Positions 1-9,779 of a stretch of DNA of 64,000 nt are shown here, one piece after another; within the stretch, counting starts at the first letter, position 1; each line of letters starts with the position of its first letter. The notes under the pieces were generated by a model. It saw only the letters and a program-made list of their open reading frames with translations. It did not search any database and was not told the DNA's origin. A program made the translations under genes and the position numbers. The DNA comes from Nostoc carneum NIES-2107. Its GTDB lineage: Bacteria > Cyanobacteriota > Cyanobacteriia > Cyanobacteriales > Nostocaceae. Location: contig AP018180.1 in NCBI GenBank assembly GCA_002368155.1, positions 2,451,947 to 2,515,946 of the forward strand, given 5' to 3'.

Positions 1-396
1 ATGCTATTATTTTTTTTGGTCTTTCTCGGAATTCCTTTGTATTTACCTTTAAATATTTTATTTCCCATGGTAATTTGGCGCTTCAATAAATTTAAATCTC
101 CTTGGATTGATTTTCAGGGAAAAGAAGCTTTAAATTTTCAAATTTCGCTCACACTTTATATTCTGATTGTGATTATCTTATCCTTATTGATAATGTTAAC
201 AATGTTTGGTATAGCATTGATTAATAATAGTACTGGACAAGAAATTAAAACTGTTTTAAATATTTTATTATTATTATGGCTGGGATTAACTGCATTCATG
301 ATAATATTACAATTATTCTTAGTTAATTTTGCTGCAATGAAAGCTTATAAAGGTAAGCATTATCGCTATCCTTTGACAATGAGATTATTAAGGTAA
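1..396 (+). CDS. DUF4870 (Tic20-like) small membrane protein, probably 5' partial
   Basis: The reading frame is open from the first base of the window, so the true start may lie upstream. The 131 visible residues hold three hydrophobic stretches (about 1-25, 48-75 and 88-112). The first two flank the motif IDFQGKEALNFQ at about residues 37-48, which is characteristic of the DUF4870 family of small polytopic membrane proteins. Members usually have a short N-terminal segment before the first helix that is missing here, which supports truncation by the window edge. The protein should sit in a membrane; no specific function is known. The gene ends at TAA and is followed by 330 bases with only a MITE-like repeat. 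Confidence 0.75.
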   Translation: MLLFFLVFLGIPLYLPLNILFPMVIWRFNKFKSPWIDFQGKEALNFQISLTLYILIVIILSLLIMLTMFGIALINNSTGQEIKTVLNILLLLWLGLTAFMIILQLFLVNFAAMKAYKGKHYRYPLTMRLLR

Positions 397-471
397 ATTA
401 TTCTTAATAAAAATAGCCATTGCTGAGTGATTGATGCTTACAAACCATTGATTTGATAACTTATTATGATT

Positions 472-598
472 TCAATACTTGTCGGTTAAGGGTTAAAGGG
501 GAAGGGGAAAAGGGCAAGAAAAAACCTTTAACCCTTACCCTTTCACCTTTTCCCCAAACCAAATTAAGAGTTGAAAATCCTTAACCGAGCAGTATTGA
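472..598. repeat. MITE-like element, copy 1 of 3
   Basis: About 127 bp with imperfect 20-bp terminal inverted repeats: the left end begins TCAATACTTGTCGGTTAAGG and the right end is its near reverse complement (two mismatches). The interior is a purine-rich GGGGAAAAGGG arm followed by its pyrimidine-rich complement. Related copies lie at 53238-53365 and 62293-62418. There is no coding capacity. Confidence 0.8.
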
Positions 599-726
599 TT
601 ATGATTTAATAAAGAAATTATCAATAGGAATCATATTTAATTTTTTAAATTACGCACATATAACTTAGGGTGCCTTAGCGATAGCATAGCGAAATTCTGA
701 TTACTAAAAAATATTATTAAATATTT

Positions 727-2139
727 TCAAGAGCTAATTTTACTCCAAGATTTTTGCTTACTACTAATATACTTTAACTTGCTATTTTTAGCTTTTAAAT
801 CAAACTTTTTTCTAAAATAATCACTAAAATAATTTTTATATAAAATACAACTAACTTTCGCAAACTTTTTATCTAGATATATTAATCCTAAATTATTTAA
901 TCTCAAGGCATTTTCTTGTTCTAAGGTAATAGGTAATGATGATTCTATAACTTCCTCAAAACTGTTAATTAACTTAGAGTTTTGCATTAAATAATTTAAT
1001 TGTTCGTGCAAATGGTTGCTAAAAATTCCGGTGTCACTAGTAGCATTTTGGAGTAAATCTTCCAATGTAATTTGATATTGGACACTATGATAAAATAATA
1101 GTCGCACTAAGTAAGGAAAGCCCCCAGTAAGTGCCATTATTTTTTCCAACTCTAAAGTAGAAAGGTAAAGTTTATGACGTTGAGCTAAATCCTCTATTTG
1201 TAATGTTGTGAACCGAGGTAATTCAATTGTCAATCCTACGTTAAATAAAAAATTATTAATATCTAAATTAATATAAATATCGCTAGATGTGACAATTAAT
1301 AAGCGTAATTTTTGCCAAATTGATATATCTCTATTCTCTTCATACCATGAGCGTAGTAAACCTAAAAAATCACGGGTCAGTTGAGGGTATTCAAACAATT
1401 TATTTACTTCATCCAATGCTAAGATAACGGGAGTGGATATTTCTTGTAATAAATACTTTTGAAAGTAGATAGTACAGTTCATCAAAGCTCCCATATCCTG
1501 ATTCCAAAATTCCTCGAGCTTTGATTCAATTCCTAATTGGTAGGCAGCATTAGCGCAGAACCAACGCAAAAATTTTTCTAATGAAGTGAAAACTTCTGTT
1601 TCAGCACGATATAAGCTTAACCTGATTGCCTGATAATGATGTAGAATGCCATGAGCAATAATTCTAGTCATCAAAGAAGTCTTGCCCATCTTGCGCGGCG
1701 CTCTGATGTGAATAAATGCACGAGGCCGCATAATTTCTGCATAACATATCTGTTCTAAACCACGTTCGATATAAAAACTAGAAGCAAGGGGAACTTGCCC
1801 GTCTGGAGGTTCTAAATCTATCTTCTGTGGCTTTTCCGTATGCTGAAATGCCTTTTGAAAAAATTTCGGTTCTAATTGATGCTCTAGTACAGCACGACAA
1901 TTAGTCCGATTAATTTTCTCACCAAAAATCTCGGAAAGTAATTGCCATAGCTTGGGAGCAACCATTCGCCTAATATAATTTTCGGAATAGTTGTTTTCTA
2001 AGGCAATTTGTGCATAATTTTTTTTAATTTCTGAGAGAGATGCCGACAATATAGCTTTCTGAATAAACGATAGAGATTTTCCGGTTTTATTAACAATTAA
2101 TGCTTCAGTAGTTGCAATAATTTCTTCTATGCTATTCAT
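727..2139 (-). CDS. AAA-like ATPase with vWA-MoxR-associated (VMAP-type) N-terminal HTH domain
   Basis: A 470-residue soluble protein. Residues about 1-88 resemble the helical N-terminal domain found on cyanobacterial conflict-system proteins (VMAP-type HTH). This is followed from about 110 by an AAA_35-type P-loop ATPase domain with Walker A APRKMGKTS near residues 148-156 and Walker B VILALDEVNKLF near 235-247. The C-terminal 180 residues fit the helical lid and wHTH region of this family. The ATG start is unambiguous. It lies upstream of, and in the same direction as, nothing obvious; the pentapeptide gene behind it is also on the minus strand, 121 bp away. The likely role is signal-dependent ATP hydrolysis in a defence or regulatory complex; the substrate is unknown. 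The family call rests on motifs and is fairly secure; the function is inference. Confidence 0.75.
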   Translation of the reverse strand: MNSIEEIIATTEALIVNKTGKSLSFIQKAILSASLSEIKKNYAQIALENNYSENYIRRMVAPKLWQLLSEIFGEKINRTNCRAVLEHQLEPKFFQKAFQHTEKPQKIDLEPPDGQVPLASSFYIERGLEQICYAEIMRPRAFIHIRAPRKMGKTSLMTRIIAHGILHHYQAIRLSLYRAETEVFTSLEKFLRWFCANAAYQLGIESKLEEFWNQDMGALMNCTIYFQKYLLQEISTPVILALDEVNKLFEYPQLTRDFLGLLRSWYEENRDISIWQKLRLLIVTSSDIYINLDINNFLFNVGLTIELPRFTTLQIEDLAQRHKLYLSTLELEKIMALTGGFPYLVRLLFYHSVQYQITLEDLLQNATSDTGIFSNHLHEQLNYLMQNSKLINSFEEVIESSLPITLEQENALRLNNLGLIYLDKKFAKVSCILYKNYFSDYFRKKFDLKAKNSKLKYISSKQKSWSKISS

Positions 2140-2260
2140 CTGTTTTTAAAGCCAGGAATATTTCAAGCTCATGATTTTTTCGACTATTTAAGCCAAAATA
2201 TCGATATATAAGACAGAAGTTTATTAAAACAATAGCTATGAGAATTAAGACTTAAAATTG

Positions 2261-3187
2261 TTATTCCAAATCAGGAATATTCAATGCTCCATTTTCTTTC
2301 AGCCATTGCTTTTGTTGAGGAGTTAATCCAATTGCATCAGTAAATTGTGCTCCCTTAACACGAGAACCGGAAAAATTTACCCCTTCTAATTTAGTATTTG
2401 TGAAATTTGTATGCCTTAGATCACTATCACTCAAATTTGCACCATTCAAAACTGCCTCCTCTAAGTTAGCTTTAAATAAAGAAGCTAATCCTAAGTCAGC
2501 ATCACTCAAATCTGCATTAAATAAAGAAGCTAATTCTAAGGCAACTTGACGTAAAACGGCATCACTCAAATCTGCATTACTCAAATCTATATTTATTAAA
2601 TCGGACTCAGTTAAATCTGCACCTTTTAAAATAGCATCTTGTAATTGTGCTCCTTCTAAATCAACTTTTCGTAAACAAGCGCCATATAAAATAGCGCCTT
2701 CGCCATTACATTGGCAAAGATTGGCACGCTCCAAAATAGCGTTAGTGAAATCTGCTGCTTTGAGGCTAGCTCTAAATAAATTTGCCCCTGTTAAGTCGGC
2801 TTTAATTAAACAAGCTTTTTCTAAATTGATTTCCGTTAGATTTGCATCTTGTAAGTACACATGATCTAGCTGGGCGTAACTTAAGTGAGCGCCTGTTAAG
2901 TTCGCTTTAGCTAAAACAGCATGACTCAAGTTTGCCCACAATAAACTCACATTCGACAAATTTGCTTGAGTTAAATTACTTTTTTGAAAGTCGGCTCGAT
3001 TTAAATCTGTCCAAATTAGCTTGGCAAAACTTAAATTAGCATCACTAAGATTGGCACTACTGAGGTTAGCATAACTAAAATCAACATTACTAAAATCAAC
3101 ACCTTGCAAAAAAATCTGGCTTAAATTAAGGTGTTGAAAATTTCTTTCCTGCTCTGCATATCTTTTGATAATGTCTTGGTCAATCAT
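2261..3187 (-). CDS. Pentapeptide-repeat protein
   Basis: 308 residues from the ATG at 3187; an upstream in-frame TTG at 3199 is less likely. From residue about 25 to 290 the chain is a nearly uninterrupted run of A(N/D)LxX pentapeptides (ANLSS, ANLSD, ADLTG and similar), which fold as a right-handed quadrilateral beta-helix. The short C-terminus (QKQWLKENGA) matches the usual cap after such repeats. No signal peptide or catalytic domain is visible. These proteins are abundant in filamentous cyanobacteria and mostly of unknown role; some act as protein-interaction scaffolds or DNA mimics. It follows the AAA gene's promoter side on the same strand and could be co-expressed with it. Confidence 0.9.
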   Translation of the reverse strand: MIDQDIIKRYAEQERNFQHLNLSQIFLQGVDFSNVDFSYANLSSANLSDANLSFAKLIWTDLNRADFQKSNLTQANLSNVSLLWANLSHAVLAKANLTGAHLSYAQLDHVYLQDANLTEINLEKACLIKADLTGANLFRASLKAADFTNAILERANLCQCNGEGAILYGACLRKVDLEGAQLQDAILKGADLTESDLINIDLSNADLSDAVLRQVALELASLFNADLSDADLGLASLFKANLEEAVLNGANLSDSDLRHTNFTNTKLEGVNFSGSRVKGAQFTDAIGLTPQQKQWLKENGALNIPDLE

Positions 3188-3612
3188 TCTGTTGATCAAG
3201 TTTCACTAATAATAAATAAACTACTACACACACTGAATTGTCTACTATTATGGTTATTTTTAACAAATAATATAGATTTGATTTTTTAATAGTAATTAAT
3301 TTTAGTTTCTAATTAAATATGATTTTTAGTCCTTGACATGACAACATTTCTGTGCAGCAAGGTAATTTCTATGACATAAAAGCAGAAAAATTACTTATTA
3401 GTAAATATTTACAAAAACGCAATTATATGCGTTTACGTCAAAATATTTAACATTAAAGATAAATTTATGACATTTATAACCTTGTAATTATTTAGTTAGG
3501 TGTGTTTGACTAGACACAAGCACTAAGTGTTCCCATCAAACTTACCTACAAGATTTCTGTCTACTGCTTGGGTTTCAATTACTTTATGTTGAAGTCGTAA
3601 ACCTCTGCAAAT
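3188..3612. other. Non-coding spacer between divergent genes
   Basis: 425 bases, AT-rich, between the minus-strand pentapeptide gene and the plus-strand vWA gene. It must hold both promoters. I see no convincing RNA gene, repeat family member or ORF. Confidence 0.6.
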
Positions 3613-6600
3613 ATGAAATTATTCAGTTTCCTCAAGAAGAACAAAAGGGAAATCAGAATGAATAAACAAGCAAATTCTACACCTGCTGTTGATTTAGTAA
3701 TTGTCATCGATACTAGTCCTTCGATGAAAGATGAAGCTCAAGCTTTAAGTGATGCTGCTGCTAGTGCAATTGCTAAAGCTAAATCTAGTTGTCCTTCCGA
3801 TTTAAGAGTAGTTTGGTTAGGGATAGAAGGTGTTTGGAAAGGGACAAACTTCGACCAAACTATTAGAACTTATCTAACTCAAAAAGTTAAGGTATCAGAA
3901 TCGAAGCTTCGGGGTAGAAAAAGAGGTGAACTCAAATCTGCAGGAGCGCAAGAAGATGCGGCACGCGCCATTGAAGATATCTGCGACTACTTTGATTGGC
4001 GCAAAGATGCACTAAGAGCAATCTTTTATCTCGGTGATGAAGCTCTCGAAGGCGGTGGAGATAAAACAGAGCAAAAAGATATTAAAGCCGCTGATAATTC
4101 CATCCAAACAGCCCAAAAAGCAAAAGTTACTGTTCATACTTATTTTGGAACTTCTAATAGCAAGCATCAAGCAGGGATCAAAAGCGAATACGCCAGAGTT
4201 GCAGCCTCAACAGGAGGGCAATCTTTTACAGATAAAGATACGATCAATGGTTTTAGTGCTGTCTTAGAAAAAGTTATTTGTGGTAGTCGTACAGTTCAAC
4301 ATTTAAATCCAGCTACAACTATCAAACTCCAATCAGGGGCAGTTTATATCCAAGATTGCGTCTCCAATGAATTAAGCAAACTCTATACTCTGGATTTAGC
4401 TACAGGTAAAGCTACTTTTATCGGTGAGATAGTTACAGAAGTTTCTGACATTGCTTTTGTTGGTTCCGAACTATATGGCTTGGATCGCGAAGGCGACAAA
4501 ACTCGACTAGTCAAAATTGATCTAAATTCAGGTGATGCGATCGCAATTGGCGATATTGGTTTTGCTGCAGCTGGCTTAGCATATAATCGCCAACGCCAAA
4601 CCCTCTACGCTACAACAGCTAAACAACTAATTGCGATTAATCTCCAAACAGGTAAAGGCACACTCGCCGCCACAGTAGCAGATAAAGACTACAACTGTGG
4701 GGAAGTTGCCTTTGATGCTGGTGGCAAAGCTTACATTACCTTGATTGGTTACAACAAGAAAAAGTTATTAGCTACTACAAACCTTGATACTGGTGAAGTT
4801 AAACATATTGGCGATATTGGTTTTGCTGATGTTGCCAGTATGGAATTTGTTGGTGATGTTTTATATGGCGTAACTGGCAACTTCTTTAACTTAGGTAAAG
4901 ATGGTCAATTAATACATATAGATACTAAAACTGGTAAAGGAACATTAGTTGCGATCACCGAACCTGTGGGACGTTGGGCAGGTATCAGTATTTATCAACC
5001 AGTTACAGCATTAACTACAACAATTACCCCAGAAGTAAACTCAAAAGAAGAATCTGAAAAGGCAAAGGTTTCGCAAGAAATTAAAAATGTCAAGGAAGAA
5101 AGTATGACTATTTTAACCATCGACACCAAAAAGAATTGTTATGTTATTGATGCCAACCAAATGAACCATCTGCAACAAAATGTTGCTAGTTCATATGTTT
5201 TTGAGAAAGGCAGTTACGACATCAGAATTACTAGTGGTAGCTATAGTTATGCCAACACAAAAACCGAAGGTGAGCCTTTCGTTCTACTTTGGATATATGG
5301 TATCGACGGTAGTACATTTATTAACCAAAATACAGGGTTTGAGGTAGGTGCAACCTGGACAACTCTCAATGGCTATAACGATAGCCTGAAGTTAGTAGTC
5401 AAGGAAAAAGCAGTTCTCAATGCTTTATTTTTTGATTTGAATAATGCTGATAATAGTGGTGCGATTAATCTTACTATTAACAGCAATAAGCCCTATTTCA
5501 ATCCCCAGACTTTAACAGTTGACAGCAAACGTAATTGTTATGTCTTGGAAGAGAACCATCTGTCTACTCTAAGACAATACGGTGCTAATTTTGTGGAGTT
5601 AGCCCCAGGTAATTACCGCATCAAAATTCGTGAAGGCAATGCTAGCTATTGGTCAGATAATAAGAAGTTTAATATAGAACCCTGGGCTTTAATGTGGCTG
5701 AAAGGTGGAAGAACTATTACTAAACTGGCTGGCATTGAAGTTGGAGAAACTTGGCTTTCATTGAATGGTTTGAAAGATGAAGTGGTTTTAGAAGTCAAAG
5801 AAAAAACTACGTTGACAGGGTTATTTTTTGACACCTACAAGGAAGATAACGAAGGACAAATTATTCTCGCAATAGAGCCAATTAATGCTACTGAACTAGC
5901 TGAAAGATATCAAAACCAGGAAAAAATTGTTACCAATGGGTCTGTGACAAAGGTGACTACCGAAACTGTTACTACTATTAACGGTAGTAGTGGTGGCTCT
6001 GGAAGTCGTGAAGCAGTAGGTGTGGGTTCTGGGAGAGAGTTCACCTTCCGTATTAACGAAGAAGAATTCAAGAAGAAGTGGGAGCAGCAGTTACAACAGA
6101 TTACTTCATCTATCAAAGTTATAGATGAAACTGATGTGACTCTAGAAGCTAAGTATTGGGATCAGCTAGAACAGTGGCTTTTAAAGAACTACGAGAAGCA
6201 CTTTAAAAGCCTCTCTGTAGAAATAGCAAAAGTCCGATTTTCGATGGATGCTTATCTACAACAAATGGAGTTTAGCCTGAACCAGCATTTACAAGGCTGG
6301 TCTAGCTACTTAGACAAGCTTCTAGAAGATAAAATCAGCATCGAGATATCAAATAAAATTAACCAGCAAATCAACCAATACGTTGACCAAACTTTTGAGC
6401 AAAGAATACGTAACAATGTTGGTTTAATTATCAACAATCTGGTTAACAAGCAAGAACTCAATCAGTATATTGACCGCCATGTCAATCAACAAATTGACCA
6501 AAGCTTTGAACAAAGAATACGTAATAATGTTGGTTTAATTATCAACAATCTGGTTAACAAGCAAGAACTCAACCAATATATTGACCAGCACGTCAATCAG

Positions 6601-8226
6601 CAAGTTGACCAAACCTTCGAGCAAAAGGTACGTAACAATGTTTCCTTAATCATCAATAATCTGGTCAATAAGCAAGAACTCAACCAGTATATTGACCAGC
6701 AAGTTAATCAGCAAGTTGACCAAACCTTCGAGCAAAAAATCAACAATAACGTTGAATTAATCATCAACAGCATCGTCAATAAGCAAGAACTTAACCAGTA
6801 TATTGACAACCATGTCAATCAGCAAGTTGACCAAACCTTCGAGCAGAAGATCCAAAACAACATCAACGCAATTACTCAGAATATTGTTGCGAACAATACC
6901 GAAATCAATCATTACGTCAATCAGCAAATAGACCAAGGTTTTGAGGAAAAGGTACGTAACAACATTGAACTAATTATCAGCAACATCATCAACAGGCAAG
7001 AACTTAACCATTACCTTGACCAACATGTCGAGCAGCACTTAGACCAAAGCTTTGAACAAAAAATACGCAACAACATCGAACTAATTACTCAGAATCTCAT
7101 CACTGACAATAGTGAACTGAGCCAATACTTTAGCCAAATAATCGACAATAGCTTTGAGCAAAAAATCCAAAATCACATTCAAGTGATTACCCAAAACATT
7201 ATTAATGATAATGATGTCCTCAACCATTACGTTGAACAACGTCTACAGCAAACTGTCAACCACAATACTGAGATTAATCACAATATTGTGAATATCGTTG
7301 CTAACAGTACTGAAATCAATAACAAAATTGAGAGCATCCGCAACGAATGGAACGAAACATTTATCAGTTTAGTGACGCAGCGAGTTGATGAACTGATTAA
7401 CATCATTGGTGGTCGAGAGGCATTCATCAAATTGATTACTCAGAACATTGTGCATAATAATGCTGAGATTAATCAGTACGTCAGCCAGCAAATTGACATT
7501 ACTTACGAGCAAAAAGTACAAAATTACGTCAAGCTAATTACTCAAAACATTGTCAATAATAATGATGTATTAAACCAGTACGTCGATCAGAGGTTACAAC
7601 ACAATGTCACCAACAACAAAGTTATCATTAACCAGATTTTTGATAACGACCAAATAACCCAGAAGATTCAGAATATTTTGGTAGATAATTCTCAAATTCA
7701 CCAAAAGATTGAAAATGTTGTCATCAATAGCAATGAAATTAACAACAGAATTCTGAATTTCGTTGTCAACAGTAATGAAATTAACAACAAGATTAACAAT
7801 GTCTACAAAGATGTTGACATTAAGATTGAGAATGTCCGCAACGAGTGGAATCAGTCATTTATCACTCTGGTTAGACAGTACGTCAATGAACTGATCAACA
7901 TTATTGGCGACAACGATACATTCAATCTCCGAATAGCGAATGTTATTAACGTCAAGGTGGACGAACTTCTCAACCAAATCTTGAGAATTAGAAACGAATT
8001 GACTGTGATTATTCACAACGCCGACAGACATCTCTATGAGTGGACTTTGGGAGAATTGATGGCTATCAAAGGCTGCTTAACAGATCGCCAAGCTTTAGTC
8101 GAGCAGCTGGTTACTTTCAGTACTGAACTGAGAGTCAAGCTAGATAATACCAACTGCGTAGATATCAACACATTCAAGCCGTTCAAGCCTCTTTCCATTC
8201 CTCAACAGTTACCCGCAACCAGATAA
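3613..8226 (+). CDS. Giant vWA / beta-propeller / fibrous-repeat protein
   Basis: 1537 residues. Residues about 26-225 are a von Willebrand A domain with the MIDAS motif DTSPS near 36-40. Residues about 240-470 contain repeated LYTLDLATGKA / LIHIDTKTGKG motifs of a DUF4394-like propeller. Two copies of a roughly 125-residue beta-rich domain follow (about 500-625 and 635-755), each opening with a TIDTKKNCYV-like strand and containing a WTTLNG or WLSLNG motif. A Gly/Ser/Thr linker near 775-810 leads to a helical stalk (about 820-1520) with 37-residue repeats. There is no signal peptide or transmembrane helix, so it is probably cytoplasmic unless exported by a specialised route. An alternative start at 3658 has a better Shine-Dalgarno sequence (AGGGA). 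I do not recognise a named family for the whole architecture. A metal-dependent adhesive head on a long rod suggests a scaffold or tether. Confidence 0.75.
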   Translation: MKLFSFLKKNKREIRMNKQANSTPAVDLVIVIDTSPSMKDEAQALSDAAASAIAKAKSSCPSDLRVVWLGIEGVWKGTNFDQTIRTYLTQKVKVSESKLRGRKRGELKSAGAQEDAARAIEDICDYFDWRKDALRAIFYLGDEALEGGGDKTEQKDIKAADNSIQTAQKAKVTVHTYFGTSNSKHQAGIKSEYARVAASTGGQSFTDKDTINGFSAVLEKVICGSRTVQHLNPATTIKLQSGAVYIQDCVSNELSKLYTLDLATGKATFIGEIVTEVSDIAFVGSELYGLDREGDKTRLVKIDLNSGDAIAIGDIGFAAAGLAYNRQRQTLYATTAKQLIAINLQTGKGTLAATVADKDYNCGEVAFDAGGKAYITLIGYNKKKLLATTNLDTGEVKHIGDIGFADVASMEFVGDVLYGVTGNFFNLGKDGQLIHIDTKTGKGTLVAITEPVGRWAGISIYQPVTALTTTITPEVNSKEESEKAKVSQEIKNVKEESMTILTIDTKKNCYVIDANQMNHLQQNVASSYVFEKGSYDIRITSGSYSYANTKTEGEPFVLLWIYGIDGSTFINQNTGFEVGATWTTLNGYNDSLKLVVKEKAVLNALFFDLNNADNSGAINLTINSNKPYFNPQTLTVDSKRNCYVLEENHLSTLRQYGANFVELAPGNYRIKIREGNASYWSDNKKFNIEPWALMWLKGGRTITKLAGIEVGETWLSLNGLKDEVVLEVKEKTTLTGLFFDTYKEDNEGQIILAIEPINATELAERYQNQEKIVTNGSVTKVTTETVTTINGSSGGSGSREAVGVGSGREFTFRINEEEFKKKWEQQLQQITSSIKVIDETDVTLEAKYWDQLEQWLLKNYEKHFKSLSVEIAKVRFSMDAYLQQMEFSLNQHLQGWSSYLDKLLEDKISIEISNKINQQINQYVDQTFEQRIRNNVGLIINNLVNKQELNQYIDRHVNQQIDQSFEQRIRNNVGLIINNLVNKQELNQYIDQHVNQQVDQTFEQKVRNNVSLIINNLVNKQELNQYIDQQVNQQVDQTFEQKINNNVELIINSIVNKQELNQYIDNHVNQQVDQTFEQKIQNNINAITQNIVANNTEINHYVNQQIDQGFEEKVRNNIELIISNIINRQELNHYLDQHVEQHLDQSFEQKIRNNIELITQNLITDNSELSQYFSQIIDNSFEQKIQNHIQVITQNIINDNDVLNHYVEQRLQQTVNHNTEINHNIVNIVANSTEINNKIESIRNEWNETFISLVTQRVDELINIIGGREAFIKLITQNIVHNNAEINQYVSQQIDITYEQKVQNYVKLITQNIVNNNDVLNQYVDQRLQHNVTNNKVIINQIFDNDQITQKIQNILVDNSQIHQKIENVVINSNEINNRILNFVVNSNEINNKINNVYKDVDIKIENVRNEWNQSFITLVRQYVNELINIIGDNDTFNLRIANVINVKVDELLNQILRIRNELTVIIHNADRHLYEWTLGELMAIKGCLTDRQALVEQLVTFSTELRVKLDNTNCVDINTFKPFKPLSIPQQLPATR
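6391..7610 (+). repeat. Coding 111-bp (37-residue) tandem repeats in the stalk
   Basis: At least eight consecutive units begin FEQ(R/K)(I/V)RNN and carry LNQYID in the middle; a ninth starts near 7507. The first copies are almost identical at the DNA level, which indicates recent duplication. Two later units are shortened to 34 residues. The pattern is Asn/Gln-rich with hydrophobic residues at coiled-coil-like spacing. Confidence 0.85.
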
Positions 8227-8269
8227 AGAGGCTTTCACTACTAAAGCTTAGTTAACCAAAGTTCAATTT

Positions 8270-8310
8270 GTAGAGGTGGCGTTATTGCATAGCTTTAACG
8301 CCATCTCTAC
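8270..8310. repeat. Hairpin just downstream of the vWA gene
   Basis: The 15-base arms 8270-8284 and 8296-8310 (GTAGAGGTGGCGTTA and its complement with one mismatch) surround an 11-base loop. It lies 44 bases after the stop codon. There is no T-run, so it is either a dispersed palindrome or an RNA 3'-end stabiliser rather than a classical terminator. Confidence 0.6.
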
Positions 8311-8465
8311 TGTAATAACTCAGAATGCTTTCCGCCGCAGCGTGAGACATTTACCCTTATAATCAACAATGCCAAGGCTTTCTGTAGTACAGTTAGTTGT
8401 TGTGTATTAAAACCGCAAGTTCAAGTAAAAAATGTCCAAAAAATTACCAAAAAATTACCAAATTG

Positions 8466-8498
8466 AAGCCTTAGCTGTGATGATGCTAGGGCTTTTTT
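8466..8498 (+). terminator. Rho-independent terminator-like hairpin
   Basis: AAGCCTTAGC pairs with GCTAGGGCTT across a 9-base loop and runs into TTTTTT. It sits 240 bases after the vWA gene and about 70 bases before the next start, so it could end the vWA transcript or a short unannotated RNA from 8311-8465. Confidence 0.6.
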
Positions 8499-8569
8499 GA
8501 TTTTTGATTTGAGTTTTTATCTTGTGCCGTAATTTAGTTAAAAATAAAATTTGGTGAATATTGATATAT

Positions 8570-9691
8570 ATGGTTTCTACATTACATACTCAAAAAAAGA
8601 TTGGCGTGGCAATTGTAGGTACAGGATTTGGTCAAAAAGTTCATATTCCTGGGTTCAAAGCACATCATCGCACTGAGGTAGTAGCTATTTACCATCGCGA
8701 TATCAATAAAGCCAAAGCCATCGCCCAAGCTCATGATATTCCCCATGCCTGTGATAACATTACAGAAATTGTCAACTTACCAGAAGTGCAAGCGGTTAGT
8801 ATTGCTACCCCACCATTTTTGCATTATGAAATGGCAAAAGAGGTACTGCAAGCAGGCAAACATTTATTACTAGAAAAACCCACAACTTTAAACGTAGCTG
8901 AAGCCCAAGAACTTTATCAATTAGCCCAGCAAAAAGGCGTAATTGCAACTGTAGATTTTGAATTTCGCTTTGTCCCTGGATGGCAAAAATTTTCACAACT
9001 ATTATCAGCAGATTATGTAGGCAACAAACGTCTGATTAGAATTGATTGGCTAGGTTCCTCACGTGCAGATGCTTCCCGCCCTTGGAATTGGTATTCTTCA
9101 GAAGATAAGGGAGGCGGTGCATTAGGGTCTTTAGGTTCTCACGCCTTTGATTATATTTACTGGCTATTTGGCCCAGTACGTCGATTAAGCGCCCATTTAA
9201 GTACCGCCATTCCCACACGTATTGACCCTGCTAGCGGTGAAAGCAAGCCAGTGGAGACAGATGATACTTGTGTGCTGTCGTTAGAATTAGCTGATGGTAC
9301 ACCTTGCCAACTTACCATTAGTGCAGTTGTTCACGCACCAAGAACACATTGGCTAGAAGTGTATGGCGATCGCGGTACTTTAGTCTTAGGCAGCGAAAAT
9401 CAAAAAGACTATATCCACGGTTTTCGGGTTTGGGGTTCCCAATTAGGTACAGCCTTAACCGAAATCGAGATTCCATCAAATTTACTGTTTCCCCATAACC
9501 ACGCCGATGGACGTATTTCCGCCTTTATCCGTGTTGTAGATCAATGGGTACAAGGAATTGACCGCCAGCAACAACTAGTTCCATCGCTACGAGAAGGAGT
9601 TTATTCGCAACTATTAATGGATTTATCCCATCAATCCCATAAAACCGGAAGTTGGGTAGATGTTCCCAATTGGGAAAGTTTTCTCAACTAG
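8570..9691 (+). CDS. Gfo/Idh/MocA family NAD(P)-dependent oxidoreductase
   Basis: 373 residues from the ATG at 8570; an in-frame TTG lies at 8561. The N-terminal Rossmann fold has the nucleotide-binding motif VAIVGTGFGQ near residues 13-22. The family's LLEKPTT motif, whose lysine is catalytic, lies near 100-106, followed by the GGGALGSLGSHAFD substrate-domain signature near 182-195. The length is normal for this family, which oxidises or reduces sugars, inositols or bilin-like substrates. The particular substrate cannot be read from sequence. It stands alone and converges on the NRPS-PKS gene, separated by an 88-base spacer with a palindrome. Biliverdin reductase and sugar dehydrogenases share this fold. 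Confidence 0.9.
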   Translation: MVSTLHTQKKIGVAIVGTGFGQKVHIPGFKAHHRTEVVAIYHRDINKAKAIAQAHDIPHACDNITEIVNLPEVQAVSIATPPFLHYEMAKEVLQAGKHLLLEKPTTLNVAEAQELYQLAQQKGVIATVDFEFRFVPGWQKFSQLLSADYVGNKRLIRIDWLGSSRADASRPWNWYSSEDKGGGALGSLGSHAFDYIYWLFGPVRRLSAHLSTAIPTRIDPASGESKPVETDDTCVLSLELADGTPCQLTISAVVHAPRTHWLEVYGDRGTLVLGSENQKDYIHGFRVWGSQLGTALTEIEIPSNLLFPHNHADGRISAFIRVVDQWVQGIDRQQQLVPSLREGVYSQLLMDLSHQSHKTGSWVDVPNWESFLN

Positions 9692-9747
9692 AGCGCCCTT
9701 TTCAGTACATAGTGATTTCAGATACAGCCTATTTCAGGTAAATCAGG

Positions 9748-9771
9748 TAGGGGCATGGCGTGCCATGCCCT
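9748..9771. terminator. Palindrome between convergent genes
   Basis: GTAGGGGCATGGC pairs with GCCATGCCC, giving a near-perfect hairpin between the 3' ends of the oxidoreductase and NRPS-PKS genes. It is a member of a dispersed family, with relatives at 26077-26105 and 57111-57137, and may work as a bidirectional terminator. Confidence 0.55.
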
Positions 9772-9779
9772 TAATTCCT

